Assembly: GCA_033439295.1 (NCBI GenBank) | Contig: JAVTLE010000001.1 | Location: forward strand, 868,001 to 932,000 | Direction of reading: 5' to 3' | Length of the DNA: 64,000 nucleotides | Origin: Deuterostichococcus epilithicus | Lineage: Eukaryota > Chlorophyta > Trebouxiophyceae > Prasiolales > Stichococcaceae | Part shown: piece after piece, positions 35,701 to 47,666 of the stretch | Layout: every line of letters begins with the position of its first letter | Numbering within the stretch: the stretch's first letter is position 1 | Position numbers and translations under genes: made by a program | The notes under the pieces: model-generated | What the model was told of the DNA's origin: nothing | What the model saw: only the letters and a program-made list of their open reading frames with translations | Database searches by the model: none

Positions 35701-38700
35701 AGCGGTTGACGCCTGCTCCGCAGGCGCGGGCCACGGTGCACCGGCAGCCCCACTGGCGCTTCCGCTGCCTGCCTGGAGCTCTGCCTGCGGCAGCGGAACT
35801 TCACGCCTTTCCACGAGCGTTTGTCGACCTGCCCGCGACCCATGTGCCGTGGCCAGGGCGGCTCCATGTCACACAAGATAGCATCCGGTGTCGCTCTGGA
35901 AGGTCAGCCAGGCAGGCCTTTAGATGCTGCCAGCAGAGTGAACTGCACCTGCATGCTGCCGCTCAGCGCGCCCGCTGCCACTTTTCCCAATGTGGTGCTG
36001 CTGCTGCTGCTGCTGCTGCTGCCGCTGCTGCTGCCGCTGCTGCTGCTGCTGCTAATGCTGCCATTTTGTGCCGCTGCCGACCTGCCGGCGGTGCCACTGC
36101 CAGACGCGAACTCCGCCTGCATGCCACCGTGCGCCTGCGCGCTGCCATTCCCGGTGGCCACCGGCACCGACCTGTCTGCAGGTGCGCCTGCGGCGCTGCC
36201 CGCTGCGGCGGCACCAGCGCTGCTGCCGTTTGTGCCAGGCGACCTGTTGGCACCTGAGCCGCCAGCTGCCTGCTGTGCTGCTGCCAGAGGTTGCAATTGC
36301 GTTTCTCCCCACTGCGCCTGAACCTGCAACACCGCACAAGCCAAGGCTCGCAAAACCATGGCACACATACCATAACTTACCAGAGAGACAGCAATTCCGA
36401 CTTTTGCCACAGCACGGTACGGGAGACGCATCCGCGACAGAGCTGCCATACGCGCTGCCATACGCGCTGCTCAGCTGAGCAGCAGCGGGCAGATCTGCCG
36501 AGCAGCTCTGATGCTCATGACGCATTAGCTTCCAGCAACACGCATCTACTCGCAGTTCAGCCGATGCCGACGAAACACAGGACGTTTTCAGCGGTCTACG
36601 CGCCTGCTCCGGCGCGTCTGGCGACCAGTCGTTTTCACTCCACGGCCGGCCACGGCGCACTGCGATGCGGCTGACCGACTGGTTCGTGGCATTGCGGCCC
36701 CAGACCGAGGCCGATGCTGCGTTGTCCAGCGACAGCATCGGTGTCAGGGCGTCCAGGCTGCCTGACGAGGATGCCATCGACAGCCCTTCCGCCGCCGCAG
36801 AGGCTGCCGCTGTTGTGTCGGATCGTGCTGCGGCGGCTGCCGCCTGCTGGGGGTCGGGCACCGGCTGCACCGCCGACGGCTCGGGCGTCAGTGCGTCCAC
36901 CGCCGCACATCGGACTGCTGTGCCGCCGCCGCTGCCGCCGCCGCTGCCGCCGCCGCTGCCGCCGCCGCTGCTCGGCTGGCCTGCAGCGTCAACGCTGCTG
37001 CCGCCGCTTGTGGCCACGCTCCGAGAGGCACCGATGCCAGCAATTGCCGGCGGCAGAAAGCTCGCCCGGGCCATGATGGCGGCGAGGGCGACGCCCTCCT
37101 CGAGCAGCGCCGTGTGGCCGCTGTCGGGCAGCGTCACCCGCCGTGCGTCCGGCAGCAGGGCCGCAAGACGCGAAGCTTCCGCCATGGAGGGCAGCAGTCG
37201 GTCGGCCGCAGAGGCGACCAGCAGCGTTGGCACCCTGCGTGCGAGGCACCGTGCGTAAGGAGGCACCAAGCTTGTGGAGCAACATACGCAGGTCTTAAGA
37301 CTCGTCGGATTTATAGCATCAGTACAGCCAGCACAGTGCCGCGCGTGACTGCCTTGCAAGCGCCCCCCGGTGCTCCGCTCAAATACTCAGGTTGGTAATC
37401 AGTGCTGCAACTGGCCTTGAGCAGCACTCATCGGTTGATCGGTAGAGACGCGGTCGGTAGAGACGTACATAGACATCGAACGACTCTGACGTGTCGTCCA
37501 CAAAGGAGGTATTGCTCTGGAGCAGTTGCTGCAATGAGCGCCTGGCGTGCCCACCTGGGCATTTGGCCTTAATGATATGCAGCAATCCAGTGGTCGAGGT
37601 TCATCTAGTCTTCCAAGTCAGCAGCATGCACCTGATGCCGGCAAGCTCTGCGTCCGGCAGCCCGCCGCTGCGCAGCAAATTGAGGCGCCAGTTGGCGGTG
37701 GCGGACGGCATATAGCGCAGCCCCGCGCCCGCCTCGGCCGCCAGCTGCTGCGCCGCCGCCGGCGAGCTCGACCCCACATTCGCCGCGTCCTGTACGCGTT
37801 AGGCAATGGACGATGGCGGATTGGTCTCGAGCATTCTTTCCTCATTGCAGGCGGCAAACACTCGGAGGGCTGCGACCGTGCCTGCACAACTGCTGCGCCA
37901 GACCATGGCAGGTGCTGCCGCTGACACAAAACCGCTGCCACAGCTGACCCCCTCAGCAGGAGCAGCAAATTCAGGGGCGCTGCTCAGGGTTGCTGCTCTG
38001 GGACCGTCTTCGATCTTCTTTCGCGCTGCATGCGTCAAGCAGGTCACCTCAAAGGACGCTGGCGCGCTCATGAGCATCATCGCGCGCACGGCTTGCGTGG
38101 TCACCGGCGCCACGCGTTCGCGATCCACCAAGAACGGCACCAGCACGGCCTGCGCTGTCTGCGGGGAAAGCATACAGGTTCAAGGAGGTTCAGTCAATGG
38201 CACCTCAAAGTGCAGAGCTCCAGTCGCGGTAAGCAAGGTTGGCCAGGCTAGAAAACATAATGACGGACGTGGTCCTGGGACACGTCCTGGGTGGCAGTGC
38301 AGGTCCCCCTGTCCAGGCATCAAAGCTCCAGGCCATTTGGAGTGTCTCACGAGCCGCCCCAGAGGACTCAGATAAGCTCCGCGGAGAAGATGCAAGGCCG
38401 TGGTCGTGTTCAATGCTCTCCCGAAAGAGGTGGTGCCAGCCGCGTCGAAGTGGTAGCACAAATCCATGCACGCACCTCGTATAGTGGCTTCGGGAACACG
38501 GACAGCAGGTTGGTGGCAGCGACCAGGCTGCTCAGGCCGCCCAGGCTGTCACGAAAGCAGGTGGCCGGGTTGACGAGCACCAGACGGGACACGAGGTCTG
38601 GGGCCGCCGCTGCCACGCGCAGCGCGAGGCAGCCGCCGAATGACTCGCCAACCAGCGTCACCTGAATGTAAGCATGTGCGGCAGCTTTCCATGCGCATTC

Positions 38701-39636
38701 GACCATCCTGCCGGTCACTGCTGGCACGCGCAGGCATACCTTCAGCCTAGCCCATGCAGTCCCAACCCTGCCTTTAGTTGACGGTGGGCGGGGGACAACA
38801 GCTGCCATATCGTCTCGAGGCGGAGCCAATGTCGTTGCGCAGAAACTGGGTGCCTGGCCAAGTTGTTTCCTAGCTGCTGCATGCTTCAGGGGTGACCCCC
38901 GAACCCACCTGGTCATGAGGCGATGAGGCCAGCAGGTCCCGCAGCAGCACCGTTGCCGCATCGGTCAGCTCCCGCCACGAGAAGCGGTTGGCCAGCGGGA
39001 TGTACAGGCAGCGCACGTCGAAGCCGGCTGCCGCCAGGCCCGGCAGCTGCGGCGTGATGGCCTGCCCAGTGCCGTCAGTGCCGGAGAAGTATACGAGCGT
39101 GGCAGCAGGGGGCGGCGCCTGCAGCACCCGCGCATGCAGCAGCCGCAGCTGCGGGCGCAGAGCGGTGCACCGTCAGAGCATGTGCGTCGGCGCTGCAGCA
39201 GCAAAGCCGCATGCGAGGGGGCATGTTCGGCAACCGCAGGATGGTATCACTTTGACATTGGCCAGCAACAGTGCGCCTCGCGCATGGGCGGCACTGTGGC
39301 AGCACGGCCTCGCCGCGCGGCATCCAGAGGTCAAGCCATCGCGCAGCAAACGACCAGCTGCTGTTGCACTGTTGCAGCTATCAAAAAGTTCCGAGACGTT
39401 TCGCCAAACCACAAGCGGTTCTGGAGCAACTGTTGCAGACGGTGCACCTGATCTGGGGTGACAGCGCGGCTGGAGAAGGTCGCAGATGCTGAGGTTCTAG
39501 AAGCAGGAGGCTTCTGTCTAGTCGCACTGCGTGCACCGCTACGCTGCAGCTGTTTAAAAAGCGGTCGAGCGTGTTGCCCGATCAGCAGCGGCGGGGGCAA
39601 GCACCGCCCACTCGGCAGCCTGTTGCAATGCGGCAT
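32712..39636 (-). CDS. PES: Phytyl ester synthase-like hydrolase plus acyltransferase (PES1/PES2 family)
   Basis: Fourteen minus-strand exons: 39636-39448, 39148-38909, 38661-38476, 38158-38048, 37789-37632, 37234-36550, 36323-35918, 35547-35471, 35227-35111, 34837-34779, 34509-34389, 34063-33923, 33339-33161, 32931-32712, about 962 residues. Order: a basic, Ser/Pro-rich transit-like N-terminus; alpha/beta hydrolase part with SGTDGTGQ, nucleophile elbow VGESFGG and DSGHTALLE (catalytic His); then an LPLAT-type part with GNHTRFGLYDLPLL, LYVRGITVRGLAD, LLLFPGGGREV and KRRGEEYQLFW. Plant PES enzymes make phytyl esters and triacylglycerol in plastoglobules from phytol and acyl donors, recycling chlorophyll side chains. 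Plant forms are about 700 residues; this one has a ~250-residue Gly/Ser/Ala insert between the two domains, coded mainly by the 685- and 406-nt exons. The 3' end of the 685-nt exon could be 36604. Intron 7 has a GC donor. Confidence 0.9.
33304..33966 (-). repeat. PES intron with copies of both flanking exon boundaries
   Basis: The acceptor side of the downstream exon (33304-33345) is copied at 33421-33460 (TTGGCGCCGCC and CAGCTCGTC.GTGTCCTG shared). The donor side of the upstream exon (33917-33966) is copied at 33782-33836 (CCAGGAACA and CCGCGCCGAC.GC shared). Confidence 0.8.
35997..36054 (-). repeat. CTG/CCG-rich microsatellite, polyserine on the coding strand
   Basis: Runs of CTG broken by CCG on the + strand code for Ser stretches broken by Gly in the insert of the phytyl ester synthase-like protein. 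Confidence 0.8.
36920..36972 (-). repeat. 9-bp coding minisatellite (Gly-Gly-Ser repeats)
   Basis: CCGCTGCCG-type units repeat head to tail. On the coding minus strand they encode a GGGSGGGSGGG linker within the phytyl ester synthase-like protein. Confidence 0.85.
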
Positions 39637-40287
39637 CTTGAACACGAGGCAAGTAGCATAACCAGTTCTTATCATACGAAAGGCGCAGGAGTGAACTGCA
39701 TGAAAAATCGCTTGGCTGGCAGCACTCACGTGCGCCTGTGACGTCACCGCTGTGACGTAAATAATTGCTCGCAAAAACGTGATTGGCAGGTGGCTCTGCA
39801 GTCGGCACCGTTCAGTGGGCAAAGTCTTATCGTCGATAACCTGTTGAATGTGTGATCGATTTGCTTCGGCTGCTCTAAGCCTGCCAATGCTGACATCTCT
39901 CCTGCCAGCATCTCACGCACTGCCAATGACGGCTCACAACCATCGATAAGTAATAGAGGTTCCCACGGCTTCATAGATTGCGAAACTTTGCCATGACAGC
40001 TGTTAGCAAGGCACCGGATCAGGTGCACCTTCCACACGTGCCATGGGCGCCACACGCATGCAACTGAACGGCACTGGGTGATCTGCATCGTTCTACCATG
40101 TAAACAGAACGGTATTCAATCATGGTCTTCAATCAACTAAGACTGCCTTTGTCCAGCTGCTCACTGTCGTTGACAACATCTGGCAGAGCCCGACGGCGCA
40201 CAGCATAATAATGCACGTGCACTGCGCTGGCGGTTTTGTGCACGGCGGCATGTACCTGATCCAGCTGCGATTGTCTCTCCTGTTCAG
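39637..40287. other. Divergent region between PES-like and cupin genes
   Basis: AT-richer sequence with no confident exon. The first exon and start codon of the cupin gene must lie here or be missing from my model. The PES-like promoter is expected just above 39636. Confidence 0.4.
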
Positions 40288-41284
40288 GCTGCTCCGAAGC
40301 CCGCCGCAGCCAGGCCGGCCGCACGGCGGCGGCGTGCCCGGTTTGCATGTGCAGAGTTAGGCGTGGCCGCGCTGTGGTTCACGATCCTCGCCATGCTGGT
40401 GGCGGTCGGCATCGGCGGACTCCACTCCGAGAAGCTCAAAAAGGTGGGGGTGTGATCGCTCTTAAGGAGGCGGCGTCTCCTTGGCAGCACCTGAGTGGAT
40501 GTGGACTGTGGGCGAGTCACGCAGCAGCAACACGGGTGCTGCAAGTCAGCAGGCCGACCAAGTTGTGTCGCGAGGGGACCGTGGTGGCGACAGGTACGAG
40601 CACTCTCCAACCACCCGCCAGCAACGAGGGTCTCTGCAGAAGACTGATCTGGGCAATCAATGCCAGACATCGCCTGCAATATAGGTGAAACGGGCGCGGC
40701 AACCGGCCTCGCCGGCCGACTGGATCGAGGACTCGCGCGCGCGCAACGGCAGCCGCATCCGCGTCTCGCACTCCAGCCCGGCGCGCATTGACGTGGAGCT
40801 GGAATGCCGGCCCCACGCTTGGGGAGCGGTGCCGGGAAGGTCCTGCTCTCCTCTGCCGCACTACCAGGCGATCGCCTTCGAGTGGCTCACCGTCAACCGC
40901 GGGGCACTCGGGTACTCCATTGACGGCGTCGAGCACACGGCGACGAGCGAGAACGGCACCATAGCGGTGTATCGCGGCGCGGATCACCACTTCTGGAACG
41001 CGGAGCCTGACGCGGAGCTGGCGGTGCAGCTGACGCTCTCGCCGGCGCGCAACGCAGAGCAATTCTATAGGACCATCTACGGGCTGGCCTATGACTATGG
41101 CTCGGCGGCAGACGTGCCGCTGCTGCAGACGGTGGTTACGCACGCGGCGGCGGACATGCCGCTGGCGGTGGTGCCGCGGCCCATATGGCGGATGCTGGTG
41201 AACACCATGGTGGTTTTTGTTGCGAGGCTGGCGGGCTACCGCGCCTTTGAGGACGACTATGAGTTGACAACAAGGGTTTTGTAG
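40288..41284 (+). CDS. Membrane-anchored cupin-domain protein 1 (start unresolved)
   Basis: Two exons are clear: 40288-40443 and 40685-41284. The first follows a TTCAG acceptor and has no initiating ATG before its membrane helix, so an upstream coding exon is missing from this model. It encodes PKPAAARPAARRRRAR, one hydrophobic segment (LGVAALWFTILAMLVAVGIG) and a short charged stretch. The second exon encodes a whole cupin-like barrel: CRPHAWG, CSPLPHYQAIAFEWLTV, IDGVEHTA, ADHHFWN, then YRTIYGLAYDYG. It is paralogous to the gene at 48971-50552. The first metal motif reads HYQ...E where the paralogue has HAH...E, so one ligand is lost. Function unknown; cupins include enzymes and binding proteins. 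Confidence 0.75.
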
Positions 41285-42316
41285 AGGTGGCTGGAGATTG
41301 GGGGCGCTTGAAGCTCGGATGGTCTTCGCACATTATCAGCAGTTTTCGGTCTTTTGTCGCACAACTGCGCCTTTGCTTTCGCCTGCCCTCATCTAGGTGT
41401 CAACTCGAAGTTGCGCACAACACAAGGATTCGAGCCTAGGATGGAAAACGCTCTGCTGCAAACCATTTGCTCAAATTGAAACAACCAGCAATCGCACAGC
41501 CAGCTGGAGACGCGCACGGAGTAAATGGCGGAAACAGGCCCATCACGTTCCAGATGCGTCGCCGAATATCCCACAGCCACGTAGGTGTCAAAGCAATGCT
41601 CACAAAATATACAAGAGAGAAGAGTGTGGATTACTCCTGTCCTCGCACAGCCGCGATCAGCCGCACATATAGGGCTCAACCTGCTTCAGCTGTCGGCCGC
41701 CTGCATCGACTTACGGCGACCTTCGAGCTGCTGCACCGCCGTGAGGGGCGTTCGTGGCCCCTCATCCATGCCTGCAGCACCAATTTTGAATTTCCAAGCT
41801 GCCTGTGCCCCCTTGAAGAGTCAATAAATAGTGGCATTTGTGCAACACGGACCCGCCATGCAAGGGACTCGCATTGCCTCTCGCAGACCAACAGCCTCAT
41901 GACTCCTCGTGAATGCAGTTGCTTGAATGTAGCAGCCAGTTCTTCGGCATGTGTGGCACGCGAGGCGAGCATCAGAGGTTGCATGTCGGAACGCACTCTC
42001 TCGGGCTTCGGTGAGCGGCGACACACGGTGCACGCGGCCGCGGCCCTTGCTCGAGGGTTCAAACGGCAGGTCCGGGTACAGCTTGCCTGCAGCCATAAGG
42101 ACTGTTTGTCCAGTGCAATGCAAGAAGACGCCAAGCTGCCGCACGAAATGCCGGGCGTTTTATGTGACCCAACATGGCTGCTGCGACGGAAGCTGACAAA
42201 GGCGCAGCAGTAATGACGGCATGGCCGGGCTCACCGGACCAAGAAACACCAAGTCACTCAGCTTCCACAGGAGGGCCATTTCCAGCCAGATACGAATTTT
42301 GTTCGCAGGCAGGCAC
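41285..42316. other. Convergent region between cupin 1 and the kinase gene
   Basis: Holds the cupin 1 3' UTR and probably the last exon or exons and 3' UTR of the kinase gene, whose coding end I could not fix. No exon here is convincing on its own. Confidence 0.4.
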
Positions 42317-45300
42317 CTCGGTGGGTGGAGCCATGCAGGCTGCCGTTGCCATGCAGGCTGCCGCTGTGCGCGCGGCCGTCCAGGCCGCCGCTGTACGCCT
42401 TGTCCAGGCTGGCATTGCTGCCACGGCTGCGCAGGCGGGAGAAGCGCCCCGAGACGGACGCGTCCTTCTCGCTGCTGTGGAAACGTGGGAAAGGAACAGG
42501 GTGAGGGTCGGGATGCTGGGAGTAGAACAGCGCGTTGGTGGGGACTGCGACGCTGAGGCTGCGTGCTGCGCCTGCAGCAGCGGCGCCGTGCCCTGGCAGC
42601 CATCCAGCTGCCTGTTGGGCTGCAGCCGGCAGCTGCTCCACAGGCCAGGGGCGCGCAGGCCTGCCAGACGTTTCGCCCTCGAGCAGTTCTGGCGCCTGAA
42701 GCTTCGGCACCGCTGCTCGAGTCCTGGATGCCCTGCCGCACTTTCGAGAACAGGATGGGACAGGCAGAGCCGTGCAGAGATGTAGTGGCGCCACAACGAC
42801 TGGCACCTATTATATAGATCCTGGAAGCTTGTGTTCCCCTGCTGGACCTTCTGGGCTGCTCAGCTTCCGGTTCCATCCGATTGGCCATCACATCTCAAAG
42901 GTTGACACCCACCTGCTGCAGGCGCTGCCGCTGTGGGAGGCGCAGTCCGCCAGACTCATAGAAAAATTCTAACGTCTTGAGCATTGGCAGCGACTGTATG
43001 CCGTCCAGTTCTGACGCCCACCTGCTGTAGGCGCTGCCGCCGTGGGAGGAGCGGTCCGCCAGGCCCTTGAGCGACGACTGCAGCGCCGCCACGACTGTCT
43101 TGGTGGGCAGCCCCGAGGTGCTGGTCCGCCGCAGCGCCGCCGCCGACTGGCTGTACGTCATCAGGCCGCTGCAGGAAGCCGAGATGCGCACACATCAGCA
43201 ATGCTGCATGGTTCATCGCTGATGCGGAGCTTCGACCTGGACCTGTGAAGGGTCCCCCTCAAGTCAGTGCTCGGAGGCGCCCGGCATCCTGCAAGTTTTG
43301 TAGATTGAGAGACCGATTTTAGGGTTTGAGCGCACCCATGGTAGCTGCCCTCTTTCTCCATGTCCGACAGCAGCACCGCGGAGCCTGATGCTTTCAGGCT
43401 CTTCTGTCGCAGGTCCTCCGCGCTGCCGTTGCCGCTGCGGCCGCTGTAGAAGGCACGCCCGCCATGCTGGCTGGCATAATTGCGGCCGGACCGGTAGTGC
43501 ACGCTGATGTCCTCTTCCTGCGGTGCAGGCGGCAGGCCGTCGTAGCGGCATAGGATTTCTTCGTTGTATACCTGGCAGTGTACGGCCTTGATAATGCAGC
43601 TCTCTGTTGCTTGACATGCTGCATGGCTGCTGACCCTGGCACATGCTGGTCTTGGCGTTGCAAAGTAGGGCCTGCACATGCCCACTGACCCGATGTTGGG
43701 TGTCCGGCATGCTCGCTGCTCGAACTCAACCTTCGACATCCGAGGTGTTGCTCTGTGGCGGAATCGCACCGGCGCAGTGGTTTCGCCACGGTCGTGCAAG
43801 CGGGCTGCATTGGCGGCCGTGGCCTTCAGGGTGACCTTCTCCAGGCGGGAGATGCCCCTCCCTGACGGATCATTCCTGTTTCAGGGCTTCGAGAGTGAGC
43901 CGCCGCCCTGTGCTTGCCAGCGCCTGCTGGTTGTCCTGGCTCGAGACACCCGACAGGCCATGCTGTCTGAGCATCCAGCAACGAGACACGAGTGGATGCG
44001 CCACGTCCAACTGGTTGCAGCATCTTCAGCAGGCGATGCAGCTGACCCACCTGTAGCCTCTGGTCTTGTCCTGCGCTGTGCGGCTCCTCGAAAAGTCCGC
44101 AGCGGCGCGTTTGCGTGCCTCTGCCGGCTCGAGCGCTGCGCTGAGCCGGTTCATGGCTACTACACCTGTTGCACGCAGAAGAACAGAGCTGCCCAATCTC
44201 CAGCGGCAACAGCCCTGAGCACCTCTGCACCTCGAGATGTCATCTTCAACATGCCCTACGGGGCGGCGGGGGCGGCCGTGCCCGAGGCTGGAAGAGGAGG
44301 TGGACAGCAGGCCGGCTGGGTGCGACCCCAGCCGCCTGCCCAGTCGCAGGCAGGCATCGTGCAGCGTTGAAAGCCTGAAGAGAGACATCACGATGCACAT
44401 TCAACATGAAGCAATGTTTGCACATGGTAGAAGGCTGACCGTGTGCCAGGTTGCGCAGCCGGCGTACGGCCGCCACATTGGCGGCGCCGCGGGCGACACC
44501 GTCGTCCAGCAGCTTCCGTGCGGCGCCGCCCCGCGTCACCACCCAGTCGTGCTGCATCACCTGCCGCCGCAGCATGAGGACAGGTGATGCAGCCCTGAGC
44601 CTTCCCGAAGCGCATGGCCTCGAGCGGCATGGGCAGGGCAGTGCTCTGTGCATTGAACGCCGACGCAGCCACAGCAAGCTGCACAGCTCTATGCGTCCGG
44701 CCAACAGCGGGGCGCAGCTGCTGCGGCGATGATGATATCATTCTGTGCGCCTGGCCGATAGCAGGGCGTGGAGCAGCAGACAACAGCTGCAGCGTGATGG
44801 TGAGGAGAATGCAGCGCCATCGGGCTGCGGGAACCACTCACAAGGCAGGCCGTCTAGCAGCGGGATGGAAAGCACAGCCAGATGAGCGCGTCTTGGCCTC
44901 GTACCTGCTGCGCCGTGAGGCGGTGCTTGGTGTTGTATGCCATCATGCCCATGAGCAGGTCCTTCGCAGAGGGGGACAGGTTCTGCCACCTGCACCACCA
45001 CGCCAAAACACCTGCTCTGCCAAACAGCAACAGCTTCTGGGCAGCGGTGGCAGCAGCGGCCATTTCTCCTATGGCTGGTTCTGACTTGCACCCACAGCAC
45101 GAAAAGCCGCCTCAGCCCAATGCAATGCAAGCTGTGTCCCAGCCTTGCGGGTGTGCGCTGCTGCTTCGCACTGCTGCAGCTCGAGTGTCGGCAGGCGTTC
45201 GAGCTGCCCATGCAGGTCCTCAAGCACTGAGGCCGAGCTGTCAAAGCGGTTCCGCAAAGGCAGTGCCGGGGCACACCGTGAGTCCTTGAGCCCTGGCGCG

Positions 45301-47666
45301 TCTTTGATGTCCATCTCGCAATACCGCAGGTTCTCCGAGTCCTGCATTGGGCTGCGGGACTCGGAGCCAGGCTTGAGTGGGGTAGTCAGCGCAGAAGTCG
45401 CAGGCACAGGAAGGAGGAAGAGTGAGGCACCATGCAGCTGCCGGCGGTGTCGGAGGCACGCATTGGTGCACAGCAAGCGCTATGGCGAGACGGATGCTGC
45501 CGATGACACGCAGCTCTGACTCAAGGGATGCACAGCCTCAGCCGCTTGCAGGCGGGCGTGGACACCTGGATGGAGAAGGGCTTGCGGCCGACCAGCATGA
45601 CGAATGCGACGACGCCCAGGCTGAAGACGTCCATCGCGGGCTCGTGCGGCCCGTCATGCACCACCTCCGGCGACACGAAGCCTGGCGACCCCAGCGCCCC
45701 TGCGGGAGACACTGCCGTGATGCAACACCAGTGATTGGGCGGTGTGCGGCGGCGCTGCGCGCCCCAGCGTTCTCGCATTCGACCGGCGTGCGGCTGGCGC
45801 GCGTTCGCGGCGGCCACCGGCGGCGCCGCAAGCTGTCGGACGCCAGCGAATCGCCGGAGTTTGCAGGCCGCCGAGTCCCCAGAAGTAGGGTTCGCGAACC
45901 GCATCAGGCAGCATGTAGATCGTCCGGCAGGACTGTGTGCCAGCACTCCACGGGGCCAAGCCGCACCCACGACGGGCTTGTCTGGGTTGTACAGCACGCT
46001 CATGCCCAGGTCGATGAGCTTGATGGCGGGCGCCCGGTTGTTGAGCGCCGCGTGGTGCGGGTCTTCGACGAACACAAAGTTTTCGCCCTTGATGTCGCGG
46101 TGGATGATGCCGTACTCGTGCATGAATGCCACCGCCTCCGCCATCTGTCGCGCATGATGGGGTCATGCATGTGAATTCTGAGATCTTAAAGGATAGGATG
46201 CTGTCTGGCACGAAGGGCCGCCGCCTCCGCCATCCGTGCGTTGCACAAGTGTGATGGTGGGTACATGGCAGGGGAAGGGTGCACGAGGCAGGGGCGCTGG
46301 TTGCCCTGGGGTGCCGGCATGTCCATGCAGTATTGTGCGGCAGGGAGGGCGATTGTGTGCCAGCAACCATCCGGCGTGCGGCACTGCCAGATGAAGGATC
46401 TGCGCGCCTGAGCAAAGATGGCGGCGGCGCCCTGCTCGGAGTAGGGCTCCTCGCTTCCGCCCAGCCGGTGCAGGGAGTCATACAGCTGCCCGCCCCGCAG
46501 GTACTCCAGCACCAGCACCTGTGAAGTTTGGCAGGAAGCTATACACAAAACAGATACGATTCGCAACATTTGAGGTCCTCCTGGTGCCTTGCGGCGCCTG
46601 TTGGAGCCACGGAGCATTGCCGCGCCAAGGCTTTGCACAGACCCTGCTGATGCCGCCAGCTTCGGTTCTGTGGCGCCAATGAAGTCACACCCAATGTTGT
46701 GACATCGTTACCAGATGCTTCACACAATCACACAAGATGATAGCAGCAACACAGGGGCGCCGCACACAGTGTTCACATGCCGAGTTCGGGATCCCACCTG
46801 CTGGCGACCGTCGTCGATCACCTCCATGCACTCCACGATGCGCGGACTGTCCAGCATCTGGAGGAGATCTGCCTCCCTGCCATGCCCGGAAGAGACTGTG
46901 TCCTTCTCTGGAACTGGTTGCCGGAGAAACCGGCTTTGTGAGAGCAGTATTGAAGCACAGTATGGAGAGGCGACAGCCGGTAGGGCCATGCTGCGCATGG
47001 CGACACAGAGTCCTAGACCTTCGCCACGACGCCCTGCCCCGCCGCGCATGCACAACGTCTCGGCACGCACCGGCGCATAACCGCAAGGTGCTCGTCGTCC
47101 ATGTCGGGGCTCTGCAGGTAGACCACCTTGAGCGCGGCCAGCTTGCGGGTCTGCTTATGTCGCGCCAGCACCACCTGGCTGAAGGCGCCCTCACCTGAGG
47201 GCAGCAGTGGGCCTCATGAGAATGGCGCATCGGCCAAACGAAAGTGACGGACCTGTTAGGCCGGTTGGCAAGAGCTTCAGATGAAAGCCTGCACATGTCT
47301 GTTCTTCTGGTGCAATACCAGCGGCGCCCTAGCAGGGCAAGGTCTGTGCAACATCGCCCGATGGGGCGACCCTGCCTGCCTAATTTCATTCTGAGCGGAC
47401 CGCGCAGGTTCAAAGGCACCATCTACCGCATGTGCTTTGTGCCGTGGCCAGCTCAGCGGATGCAATACCAGCAGCAGTTCGCTCAGCATGTGACCCCTTG
47501 TACGCAATTTACATGCGCCATGCATGGTGCATGTCGCGGTACAGATGTGCAGGGAGCTGTGAAGCTGCGCACCCAGGTCCATGACGACGTCCCACTGCTG
47601 GCGGGCGGGGTGCTTGTCCCACACCATCCAGTCCTGCAGCGTCATGCTCCCATCGAGGACGCACAT
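42317..47666 (-). CDS. CAMK-like Ser/Thr protein kinase, C-terminal end unresolved
   Basis: Kinase-domain exons joined in frame: 47666-47573, 47194-47071, 46876-46798, 46518-46408, 46144-45967, 45699-45566, 45341-45277, 44989-44905, 44560-44447. Tail exons: 43571-43336, 43168-43022, 42474-42317. Motifs: P-loop VMDLGEGAFSQVV, lysine in AALKVV, catalytic loop HRDIKGENF, DLG in place of DFG (LIDLGMSV), activation segment ALGSPGFVSPEVV (SPE for APE), and DVFSLGVVAFVMLVGRKPF. The N-terminus is short, so the kinase domain starts near residue 28. The tail is Ser/Gly-rich (SSHGGSAYS, SGRFSRLRSRGSN). Overall pattern is closest to calcium/calmodulin-dependent-type kinases; no EF-hands were seen. One intron clearly uses a GC donor (TTTGCTCAG|GCGCGC). 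Exons between 43.6 and 44.4 kb may be missing, and the final exon lies below 42317. Confidence 0.8.
42904..43061 (-). repeat. Intronic copy of a kinase tail-exon end, donor included
   Basis: The exon end with its GT donor (43013-43061 on the + strand) is duplicated 109 bp away at 42904-42953: GGCGCTGCCGCTGTGGGAGG in the intron versus GGCGCTGCCGCCGTGGGAGG in the exon, with CCCACCTGCTG and GTCCGCCAG also shared. Confidence 0.9.
43316..43329. repeat. Short telomere-like motif
   Basis: ATTTTAGGGTTTGAG lies in a kinase intron right beside a splice donor. Two near-units only, so this could be chance. Confidence 0.3.

Noticed and set aside
36052-37359. 435-codon minus-strand frame as a single exon
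   Set aside because: Only its upper part follows the phytyl ester synthase exon; the lower part reads through a splice donor into sequence with no similarity, while the true 35918-36323 exon uses another frame.
43678-44370. 230-codon + strand frame
   Set aside because: Antisense within the kinase gene, without domain or splice support. It may shadow an undetected minus-strand kinase exon near 44.26-44.36 kb.
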